5,393 nucleotides of DNA, taken from the NCBI GenBank assembly GCA_028280205.1, contig JANQME010000244.1, forward strand, positions 1-5,393, given 5' to 3'. A program made the position numbers and the translations under genes. Below, one piece after another: positions 1 through 5,393 of this stretch; within the stretch, counting starts at the first letter, position 1; each line of letters begins with the position of its first letter. The notes beneath the pieces were generated by a model, which worked only from the letters and a program-made list of their open reading frames with translations, did no database searches and was not told where the DNA came from. This DNA is from Longimicrobiales bacterium. Its GTDB lineage: Bacteria; Gemmatimonadota; Gemmatimonadetes; Longimicrobiales; Gaopeijiaceae.

Positions 1-2478
1 CAGCACCGCGGACGCCCCGAACAGTGTGGCCAGGTCCAGCGGACTCACCCCGAACAGCAAGGAGGAGAGAAGCCCGCCGAGGACGAGGGAGCCGGCGAGT
101 CCGATCCCGAGTCCGGTGACCGCGAGTACCACTCCTCGGCGCAGGACGATACTCGCGACGCGCGACGGGTCGGCTCCGAGCGCGAGGCGCAGGCCCATCT
201 CGGGCAGCTGCTGCCCCGCAACGAACGAGAGGACGCCGTAGAGACCGGTCGCTCCCATGAAGAGCGCGACGGCTCCGGCGAGGAAGAGGAGCGTCATGGT
301 GAAGCTCGTGCGGCTGAACGAGCTCGCGACGATGTCCTCCATCGTGCGCATCCGGGTGATCGTCACCTCGGGGTCGTAGGCGGCGACGACCGCCCGAACG
401 GTGCCGGCCACGAGCCGCGGATCCCCTTCGGTGCGCACGGCGATCATCATGGTCCGACCGATGATCTGGGCCGTGTGGATGATCTCCTCCGGGGGAGTTT
501 CGAGCGCGCGATGACGAACGTCTCCCGCGACCCCGACCACCGGTCCGCTGAGTCGGCCGAACGTCAGGCGCTTGCCGAGCGCGCTCTCCTCCGGCCAGTA
601 CCTCTCCTGGACCGCCCGGCTGATCACGAAGGCGGTCCCCGTGTAGGCCGGAGAGTAGTCGTCCTGCGAGAACTCCCGGCCTTCGAGGATCGGGATCCCC
701 ATCGTCCGGAAGTAGTCGGCGGTGGTGCGTTTGACGATGAAGTTCGGCCGCGACTCACCCGGTGCGTCCGAGAACTCATCCACCCGAACGGCACCCAACG
801 TGCTGCCCGCATCCCGGATCACACCGGTGAGCGGGAGGCTCTCCGTCCCCCCGGCGGACACCACGCCCGGGATCTGCTCCAGCCGCTCGAGGAGCCGGTA
901 GTAGAACCCCCCGGGATTCCGTTCCGCGCTGATCCTGGCCGTGAGGCTGAAGGTCAGCACATGGTCGGGGTCGAAGCCGGGATCGACCGACCTCAGCTCC
1001 TGGAAGCTCCGGATCATGAGTCCTGCCCCGACGAGCAGCACCAGCACGACCGCAATCTGCGCCACGACCAGGCCCCCGAGGACGCCGTATCGCTCGGTTC
1101 GCATCGTTGCGCCCCCGCCCCCGCCGCGGACGCGCGCCAGCACCTCGACCGAACCGGCGCGCACCGCGGTCAGGATCCCCAGAGCCGGGCCCAGCGCCAA
1201 CGACATGAAGAGGCTGACGACCAGCACCATCCCGTCGAGGCCACTGCCGCCGAGGCGGGGGACACTTGCCGGCGCGAACGCCGTGAGGACCGTCTCGCCG
1301 GCCAGGGCCAGCACGATACCGAGGCTCCCACCGAAGAGCGCCAGGACGGCGCTCTCCACGAGCACGAATCGAACGAGTCGCAGGCGGCCCGAGCCGAGCG
1401 CGATCCGCACCGCCTGGTCATGCGCTCGGGCCTCGGCGCGAACGAGCAGGAGGCCGGCGACGTTGCCGAACGCGATCAGGAGTACGAAGAGGGCCGTGCC
1501 GAGGGAGATGAGGAGCGGGCCTGCTGCACCCCCCACGATCTCGTCCTTGAGCGGCACTACGATCGCACGACCGGTGAACAGCGCGTCGAACCCACTCGGC
1601 GAGTACCCGATCTCTCGGAACTCTCCGACGAGACGCTCCGCGTCCGAGGTCGCCTGCCCGAGCGTCGCGCCCTCCCGCAGACGGCCGATCGCGAGCCAGC
1701 TGTGCTCGCCATCCTCGGCACCGGTTGCCTCAGCCGGCCCCCAATGGTTCGGGTCCAGGCGCGTCGGCGTCCACACATCGACATCTGGACTCGGGAAGTC
1801 GAATCCGGGCGGCATCACGCCGATCACCTCGGCGGTCCACTCGTCGGCGAGGTCTCGGCCGATGATCGAGGGATCGGCGCCGAACCGGCGCACCCACAGG
1901 TCGTGACTGATCAGCGCGACCCTCGACCTGTCGGACGCGTCCTCCTCGGGCGACGGAAGGCGACCGAAGAGAGGATCGGTCCCGAGGACATCGAAGGCCG
2001 CGCGCGACATCGCCGCGATCACGATCGGCTCGGACTCGTTCTCGCCGAGCAGGTAGCTGCGGCGGCTCTCGGTGTAGCCGCCAAAGGCGTCGAAAACGCG
2101 CTGGTTCTCGACGAAGTGCCAGTAGCCGGGCCGGGAGAAGGGGAGTTCGGCCAGTCCCGTGCGAGGGAGCGCCTCGGTCGACACCCGGACGATACGATCG
2201 GCATCCGGGTAGGGGAGCGGACTCAGGAGCACGGCGTAGACCAGCGAGAAGATCGCGGTGGTCCCGCCGATCCCCACTGCGAGGGTCGTCGTCGTGGTGG
2301 CGGTGAAGGCCCGGTCCCGGAGCAGGCTCCGGAGGGCCAACCGCACATCCTGTCCGAGTTCGAAGAGCCATGAACCCTGCTCCATGGCATGCGCGCCTGA
2401 TGCGCTCCCCGAGCGACGTGGACCGTACCGTCCCGCACCATTCCCGCGAAAGCTGGACGGATCACGCCGAACGCTCAT
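1..2478 (-). CDS. ADOP-type (MacB/FtsX-like) ABC transporter permease, C-terminus cut by window edge
   Basis: Inner-membrane permease of the double-length orphan class. Relatives of MacB are thought to drive export or envelope remodelling through periplasmic motion rather than form a channel; the substrate is unknown. The frame is open for 826 codons to base 1. A membrane segment at about 62-84 (AVGIGGTTAIFSLVYAVLL) leads into PLPYPDADRIVRV (87-99), the usual start of the first periplasmic MacB_PCD domain. VALISHDLWVRRFG (187-200) and VIGVMPPGF (218-226) are also typical. Membrane segments follow at about 321-346, 370-393 and 416-438. The second half repeats the plan: a segment at 467-487, LMIRSFQELRSVDPGF (487-502), a second periplasmic domain, GLYGVLSF (745-752) and LLFGVSPLD (807-815). 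The eighth segment and tail, about 40 residues, are missing. Start: ATG at 2478 overlaps the epimerase stop as ATGA. The alternative ATG at 2385 (Met32) lies nearer the conserved part; codons 2-31 have more A/T third bases (13 of 30) than later ones. The N-terminal cytoplasmic domain seen in many ADOP proteins is not visible. Confidence 0.93.
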   Translation of the reverse strand, partial: MSVRRDPSSFRGNGAGRYGPRRSGSASGAHAMEQGSWLFELGQDVRLALRSLLRDRAFTATTTTTLAVGIGGTTAIFSLVYAVLLSPLPYPDADRIVRVSTEALPRTGLAELPFSRPGYWHFVENQRVFDAFGGYTESRRSYLLGENESEPIVIAAMSRAAFDVLGTDPLFGRLPSPEEDASDRSRVALISHDLWVRRFGADPSIIGRDLADEWTAEVIGVMPPGFDFPSPDVDVWTPTRLDPNHWGPAEATGAEDGEHSWLAIGRLREGATLGQATSDAERLVGEFREIGYSPSGFDALFTGRAIVVPLKDEIVGGAAGPLLISLGTALFVLLIAFGNVAGLLLVRAEARAHDQAVRIALGSGRLRLVRFVLVESAVLALFGGSLGIVLALAGETVLTAFAPASVPRLGGSGLDGMVLVVSLFMSLALGPALGILTAVRAGSVEVLARVRGGGGGATMRTERYGVLGGLVVAQIAVVLVLLVGAGLMIRSFQELRSVDPGFDPDHVLTFSLTARISAERNPGGFYYRLLERLEQIPGVVSAGGTESLPLTGVIRDAGSTLGAVRVDEFSDAPGESRPNFIVKRTTADYFRTMGIPILEGREFSQDDYSPAYTGTAFVISRAVQERYWPEESALGKRLTFGRLSGPVVGVAGDVRHRALETPPEEIIHTAQIIGRTMMIAVRTEGDPRLVAGTVRAVVAAYDPEVTITRMRTMEDIVASSFSRTSFTMTLLFLAGAVALFMGATGLYGVLSFVAGQQLPEMGLRLALGADPSRVASIVLRRGVVLAVTGLGIGLAGSLVLGGLLSSLLFGVSPLDLATLFGASAVL

Positions 2479-3485
2479 GTCATCCGCTCGAGCACCGCGT
2501 CCTCCTCCGAGTAGTCCCGCGGCTCCGAGTCGAAGTCGGGGGTCGTCAACTCCCATGCCACCGTGCGCCGCACCCCTTCCTCCTGACTGAAGGTCGGCTC
2601 GTATGCGAGCTCTCGGTGAAGGCGGAAGGTGTCGATCGCCAACGGGTATCGCCAATCCATCGCAGGTGTCGAATTGGCTGTGAGATCCGCTGGGTCGGCC
2701 TCCACGATGCGACCCTCCCACCCGACGACCCGTCCGATGAGTCGGATCCACTCGGCCTCCGTCGGCGTCGTGAGCGGCCCCACGTTGCAGCACCGGTCCT
2801 CCGCGGGGGGATGGGTGGCGGCACTCGCGATCGCGGCTGCGACGTTCTCAACGTACTCCTTCGTCCAGCGGAACCCGGCCTCACCCGGTGAAAGCAGAAT
2901 CGCCGGCCGACGGTCGATCATCGGTCTCAGGTAGCGCCGGAGCCTGTGCTGCCGATCTCCAGGGCCATGGACCGCCGGTAGTCTGAGTACGGTCGCTCGC
3001 AGATGGGCATGTCCGGAGACCGCCCGCTCGACCAGGATCTTGTCGTAGTCGTGATAGGCCTCGTACTCCGCTCCCAGCCCGCGGTAGGGGTAGAGCTGAT
3101 CTCTGAGCGGAGACGACTCGCTCAGGGGCGCTGGATCGGGCGGCGCCGTTGCCCGCCCTCTGAATCCATCGTAGTTGCGATAGACGTCCGCGCTCGACAC
3201 GACCACGAGGTGGTCCGTGAGGTCTCCGAAGACCTCGACCGCCCGCCGGGCGTCCGACTCGGTCAGGGCGATCAGGTCGATCACCACGTCCGGGGCGAAC
3301 GCCCGAAACTCCCGGCGCAGGTCCGCGAGTCCCGAGCGATCGGCCTGGAATCGGAGCACGCGGCCCGGGAGGTTACCCGGAGTCCGACCCCGATGCACCA
3401 CGGCCACGTCGTGACCCCGGCCCACCAGTCGGGTGACGACGTGCTGCCCGATGAACCCCGTTGCTCCGATCGCCAGTACGTTCAT
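2475..3485 (-). CDS. NAD(P)-dependent epimerase/dehydratase family protein (extended SDR)
   Basis: Cytosolic Rossmann-fold oxidoreductase or epimerase of 336 residues; the exact substrate cannot be told. The nucleotide-binding loop GATGFIG is at residues 7-13, right after the start. HRGR at 31-34 ends the second strand, where a basic residue often goes with NADP rather than NAD. The middle strand is LVVVSSADVY (93-102), with S97/S98 as the likely active-site Ser. YDKILVERAV (147-156) carries the expected Lys (K149), but H145 sits where the canonical YxxxK Tyr would be; Y144 and Y147 are adjacent. TVLRLPAVHGPGD (165-177), RWTKEYVENVAAAI (206-219) and NVGP (234-237) are typical of sugar-nucleotide epimerase relatives. 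The ORF extends upstream to a GTG at 3605, but the Rossmann fold begins exactly at ATG 3485, preceded by a closely spaced GAGG. The last bases overlap the permease start (ATGA), suggesting translational coupling. It follows the membrane-protein gene after about 133 bases with no clear terminator. Confidence 0.93.
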   Translation of the reverse strand: MNVLAIGATGFIGQHVVTRLVGRGHDVAVVHRGRTPGNLPGRVLRFQADRSGLADLRREFRAFAPDVVIDLIALTESDARRAVEVFGDLTDHLVVVSSADVYRNYDGFRGRATAPPDPAPLSESSPLRDQLYPYRGLGAEYEAYHDYDKILVERAVSGHAHLRATVLRLPAVHGPGDRQHRLRRYLRPMIDRRPAILLSPGEAGFRWTKEYVENVAAAIASAATHPPAEDRCCNVGPLTTPTEAEWIRLIGRVVGWEGRIVEADPADLTANSTPAMDWRYPLAIDTFRLHRELAYEPTFSQEEGVRRTVAWELTTPDFDSEPRDYSEEDAVLERMT

Positions 3486-3618
3486 CGGCCTCGACGATCG
3501 GGACGGGAGACCGTCATCCGGGGGCGCACCGCGCTGCTGCCGACTCGGTGTGCGACGCACGCATCCATAGATCGACGCCACAGCCGCGAAGCCCTGCCGA
3601 AGCACCGTCGGACGGAGC

Positions 3619-4323
3619 TCATTCCAACGATCGCTCCAGTTCCACCCGGAGCAACTCGAGGTTTTCCCGGAGTGTTCTCAGGGCGAAGAGTCGATTGTTC
3701 GCCACCAGCCGCAGATCGTACAGGGCGCTATGGAAGCTCCGTTCGGACGCGAGTCGCTCCCAGTCGATCGGAAAACGCTGATCCTGTCCGCGGTCGAGGA
3801 GCGCCGTCCAGCTGAGCATCCCGCCCAGTCGCTCGATCGTTCGCCAGGTGTGCGGTCCCACGCCGTCGATGATGCGGAGAGTGCTCGCCACCGCGCTGTG
3901 GTACTGAAGGACGCTCTGCCGAAGCCGGTTGTCTCGCAGTAGACGGAGTTCCCCGCTTTCGACCAACGCCGTCACGGTGCCCATCGTCGGGTGAAACGAC
4001 GCGGAGGAGTTGGTCGCGGCGAGCGTCCAGGCGGCCAGGGAGTCCGACGGAGACAGGCGTGACGTCCCGAGTGCCGCAATGGCGCGGTCGGCGTTCTCTC
4101 GGGCTTGCTCTTCCACCGAGATCGCGTTCGTGAGGTTGTCCGCCGTTGCGTCGAGGTCCGCCCTCAGCTGGAGGAGATAGGTTGCCTCGCGCCCGCGATC
4201 ACCCCGCGCTTCCCGCGCTGCGTCCACCGCCAAGGCCACCAGGACGCCTACCACGATCACGACGAACTCCGCCGCAAAGCGACGCCACGGCAAGGAGCCT
4301 CGAGCACCTTCGTCACTCGCCAA
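3619..4323 (-). CDS. single-pass membrane protein, DUF6090-like, function unknown
   Basis: A 234-residue protein of unknown function. A short N-terminus ends in basic LPWRRFAAE (11-19), followed by one membrane helix at about 20-34 (VVIVVGVLVALAVD). A charged, Leu-rich and probably helical region runs through ATYLLQLRADLDATADNL (47-64). The C-terminus is again coiled-coil-like (NRLFALRTLRENLELLRVELE). This plan, basic residues then a Val/Leu-rich helix ending in 'ALxVD/N', a Leu-rich 'YLxxLxxDL' segment and a helical tail, recalls DUF6090-type proteins of Bacteroidota and Gemmatimonadota. That resemblance is from memory, not a search. The frame extends to an ATG at 4434, but that start has no ribosome binding site and adds an Arg-rich stretch of no visible character. 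TTG at 4323 has GGGAGAGG six bases upstream and is preferred. By the positive-inside rule the C-terminal domain would probably be periplasmic. The gap to the upstream lipoprotein gene is about 198 bases. Confidence 0.8.
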   Translation of the reverse strand: MASDEGARGSLPWRRFAAEFVVIVVGVLVALAVDAAREARGDRGREATYLLQLRADLDATADNLTNAISVEEQARENADRAIAALGTSRLSPSDSLAAWTLAATNSSASFHPTMGTVTALVESGELRLLRDNRLRQSVLQYHSAVASTLRIIDGVGPHTWRTIERLGGMLSWTALLDRGQDQRFPIDWERLASERSFHSALYDLRLVANNRLFALRTLRENLELLRVELERSLE

Positions 4324-4329
4324 TTGCGA

Positions 4330-4337
4330 CCTCTCCC
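4330..4337 (-). promoter_or_regulatory. ribosome binding site deciding the TTG start at 4323
   Basis: On the minus strand this reads GGGAGAGG, a purine-rich Shine-Dalgarno match, with six bases between it and the TTG at 4323-4321. The upstream in-frame ATG at 4434 has nothing comparable, so this site supports the shorter 234-residue membrane protein. Confidence 0.6.
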
Positions 4338-4521
4338 TGTGGCTCTCTACGTACCAGGTCGGCTGCTCACCGCCGTCCCCCCGAGTTCTCGGAGATCTTC
4401 GGAGTGGAAGGAGGAAGCCCCGATGGACATGCATCAGAGTGCGAGGCTGACGCCCGCAGGTCGAGAGGATCGCGTCCGACGGGGTGTGGAACGGGCTTCC
4501 CTGCGACCGCCGGTCAGGACT

Positions 4522-5013
4522 TCAACCGGGATCCCGACCCTCGGCATGGAGCGTGTCTGCCCACTGGACACCCGGGTCGCCCATGATGAAGACGACCCAC
4601 GGCCCCTCCCCGCGAAACGACACTGTGACCTCGTGCCACCCTCCGCGAATCGGGCGATCAGGACAGAGCTGACGAACCTCGTACGGGAAGATCAGCGCGT
4701 TCCTCTCGCGGTAGATGATCTCCGTCTCCCTCCGCACCAGGGGACAGCCACCGAAGGTGCCGATCTCGAGATCCCAAGCCGTCTCGCCGACGCGCGTCAC
4801 CCTCGGGTTGGGGCCTTCGATTCCCATCTCCGCGGTGAGGAGCGGTGCGAGGTAGCGTGCCTCGTTCGGCCCCAGGTCGTCCGAGCATCCGGCGAGTCCA
4901 ATGGCCGCCGCGAAGATGAACCCGACTCCACAGGAGGAGCGACGAACCCAACTCGCGGTATCGTTCGCATGACGCGAGGAAGGCGAGCCAGCGCGTGTGG
5001 AAAGCACGGTCAT
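4522..5013 (-). CDS. small secreted lipoprotein, function unknown
   Basis: A 163-residue predicted lipoprotein. The N-terminus has Arg residues (WVRRSS, 22-27), a hydrophobic core (GVGFIFAAAIG, 29-39) and a lipobox LAGC at 40-43, so C43 would be lipidated after signal peptidase II cleavage. The mature part begins CSDDLGPNE. Asp at the residues after the Cys would suggest inner-membrane retention under the E. coli +2 rule, but here +2 is Ser, favouring the outer membrane; the rule may not hold in this phylum. The mature domain of about 120 residues has strand-like stretches (AWDLEIGTFGGCPLV, EVTVSFRGEGPWVVFIMGD) and two cysteines, C90 and C117, that could form a disulfide. I recognise no family. 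Starts at 5022 (GTG), 5019 (ATG) and 5013 (ATG) are possible. I chose 5013 because GGTGAT just upstream can pair with the 16S rRNA tail and it gives the shortest of the three, though still a long, signal peptide. Confidence 0.75.
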   Translation of the reverse strand: MTVLSTRAGSPSSRHANDTASWVRRSSCGVGFIFAAAIGLAGCSDDLGPNEARYLAPLLTAEMGIEGPNPRVTRVGETAWDLEIGTFGGCPLVRRETEIIYRERNALIFPYEVRQLCPDRPIRGGWHEVTVSFRGEGPWVVFIMGDPGVQWADTLHAEGRDPG

Positions 5014-5150
5014 TCTCATCACCGGTCGTACGAGCGTGGACGTACATGATCTACTCGGGACGACCGGACAACACCCACCGGGTTGAGTTCGATCGACCCG
5101 GGACGCGTGACCCCATCGATGTGGTCCGCAGTGTCGAATCTCCGGATGCG

Positions 5151-5189
5151 AAAAAGGCCCCCGTAGCGCGAAGCCACAGGAGCCTTCTT
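5151..5189 (-). terminator. rho-independent terminator, minus strand
   Basis: In minus-strand RNA the arm AGGCTCCTGTGGC (from 5185) pairs with the downstream arm before 5154. This gives about 13 base pairs including three G-U pairs, with a small loop around UUCG, followed directly by five U (5155-5151). In the plus direction the G-U pairs become A-C mismatches and the U run is interrupted, so the minus reading is favoured. It would stop transcription coming from the right before the lipoprotein gene, so the four genes probably have their own promoter downstream of it. Confidence 0.65.
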
Positions 5190-5208
5190 CGAATACGGAG
5201 GGGGAGGG

Positions 5209-5393
5209 ATGGAGCTGCGGCCGGCTACGCCGGTCCTCGTTCTGATCGAGCCCGGACGGACCTGGAACAACCCCATCGCCTCCGATCGATCATCAAACCC
5301 TCGTTCGCGAATTCGCTGGCGCGAATTCGCCGAGGGTTCGAATCATGGATACGACAAAGGCTCCTGCAACTCGAAGTCACAGGAGCCTCTATC
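5209..5393 (+). CDS. possible start of a plus-strand ORF, open at the window edge (doubtful)
   Basis: ATG at 5209 has GGAGG (5197-5201) seven bases upstream, an ideal plus-strand Shine-Dalgarno arrangement. The frame stays open for 61 codons to the end of the window. The first 25 or so codons (beginning MELRPATPVLVLIEPG) mostly end in G or C, as in real genes here. After that the frame crosses the inverted repeat and the second hairpin, and codon use becomes nondescript (SSNPRSRIRWREF, then EGSNHGYDKGSC). I recognise no domain. It would be divergent from the four minus-strand genes. It may equally be a chance open frame through structured non-coding DNA. Confidence 0.2.
   Translation, partial: MELRPATPVLVLIEPGRTWNNPIASDRSSNPRSRIRWREFAEGSNHGYDKGSCNSKSQEPL
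5296..5338. repeat. bulged 18-bp inverted repeat containing two GCGAATTCGC palindromes
   Basis: AACCCTCG (5296-5303) pairs with CGAGGGTT (5331-5338). Inside it, GCGAATTCGC (5307-5316) pairs with a second GCGAATTCGC (5321-5330) across a TGGC loop, with an unpaired TTC (5304-5306) on the left arm. Each 10-mer is itself a palindrome, and CGCGAATTCGC is directly repeated 14 bases apart (5306 and 5320). This could be an RNA hairpin, a paired operator or a recombination-type site. The sequence alone does not decide. Confidence 0.6.
5356..5388 (-). terminator. second terminator-like hairpin, related to the one at 5151-5189
   Basis: In minus-strand RNA, AGGCTCCTGTGACT pairs with AGTTGCAGGAGCCT around a UCG loop: 14 pairs with two adjacent wobbles and no mismatch. 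It is followed by UUUGU, a weaker U run. It matches the hairpin at 5153-5185 at 27 of 33 positions without gaps. It is probably the terminator of a minus-strand gene lying to the right of the window, or a dispersed hairpin repeat. Confidence 0.5.

Larger units (their letters stand above)
5014..5393. other. intergenic region rich in hairpins
   Basis: About 380 bases upstream of the four minus-strand genes with no convincing gene. It contains two related hairpins (5153-5185 and 5356-5388), a bulged inverted repeat (5296-5338), a small CCGGC/GCCGG hairpin (about 5219-5235) and a purine-rich run followed by a plus-strand ATG (5197-5211). Between the lipoprotein start and the terminator (5014-5150) I see no convincing -35/-10 pair, although the promoter of the four genes would be expected there. 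CCGGGT/ACCCGG (5078-5083 with 5096-5101) is a further weak inverted repeat. Confidence 0.6.

Noticed and set aside
1730..2371. Minus-strand open frame of 213 codons inside the permease
   Set aside because: It is in a different frame from the conserved permease translation and yields Arg/Pro-rich, domain-free sequence.
475..2373. Long plus-strand open frame of 632 codons
   Set aside because: It is antisense to the permease. The protein is a low-complexity mix of Arg, Glu, His and Pro with no domain or membrane segment, while the minus strand gives clear ADOP motifs throughout.
3486..3605. Upstream extension of the epimerase to a GTG at 3605
   Set aside because: The Rossmann fold begins at ATG 3485; the 40 extra residues are Arg- and Ser-rich without family character.
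3003..3815. Plus-strand open frame of 270 codons
   Set aside because: It lies opposite the epimerase and membrane-protein genes, and its translation has no recognisable fold; it is a high-GC shadow.
4658..5047. Minus-strand open frame of 129 codons overlapping the lipoprotein gene
   Set aside because: It is in another frame of the same strand and has no signal peptide or hydrophobic core; the lipobox-bearing frame explains the DNA better.
4105..5049. Plus-strand open frame of 314 codons
   Set aside because: It is antisense to the lipoprotein and membrane-protein genes, whose signal peptide, lipobox and membrane helix are convincing.
5078..5101. CCGGGT/ACCCGG hairpin upstream of the lipoprotein gene
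   Set aside because: It is a short stem with a loop of 6-12 bases and no U run on either strand; expected by chance in DNA of this composition.
5019..5276. Minus-strand open frame of 85 codons
   Set aside because: It runs straight through the terminator at 5151-5189 and has no domain or plausible ribosome binding site.
5335..5345. tRNA T-loop-like sequence GGGTTCGAATC on the plus strand
   Set aside because: The flanking bases do not form a T stem and no D arm or anticodon arm can be found upstream. Most of the match is part of the inverted repeat at 5296-5338. A decayed tRNA end is possible but unsupported.

Overview
The window is high-GC bacterial DNA. It carries four convincing genes, all on the minus strand, so they read from right to left. 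The best-preserved gene is a very large MacB/FtsX-type permease of the ADOP class (double-length permeases known mainly from Acidobacteriota and Gemmatimonadota). Next to it are a 'CSDDLGPN'-type lipoprotein and a small membrane protein like those common in Gemmatimonadota and Bacteroidota. I infer a Gemmatimonadota- or Acidobacteriota-like genome. This rests on gene types only, because no marker gene is present.

Layout in transcription order: (1) 5393-5014 is a structured, apparently non-coding region. It has two related 33-base hairpins, the inner one a good minus-strand terminator, a bulged 18-bp inverted repeat built on two GCGAATTCGC palindromes, and a speculative plus-strand ORF start. 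(2) 5013-4522 is a small lipoprotein of unknown function. (3) 4323-3619 is a single-pass membrane protein (DUF6090-like), probably starting at a TTG codon behind a strong ribosome binding site. (4) 3485-2475 is an NAD(P)-dependent epimerase/dehydratase-family (extended SDR) protein. (5) 2478-1 is the ADOP permease. It overlaps the epimerase by 4 bases (ATGA) and runs off the left edge, lacking roughly its last 40 residues.

The left 2.4 kb has no complete minus-strand ORF only because the permease stop codon lies outside the window. Translating it codon by codon gives 826 uninterrupted codons with a full ADOP pattern. The long plus-strand ORF there (475-2373) is its antisense shadow.

The four genes could form one transcription unit, but only the epimerase-permease pair is tightly linked; the other gaps are about 133 and 198 bases. 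No ABC ATPase gene is present, which fits the 'orphan' habit of ADOP permeases. I see no clear defence, mobile or biosynthetic system. The most unusual feature is the hairpin-rich region at the right end, where base differences between the two hairpin copies preserve pairing in minus-strand RNA.
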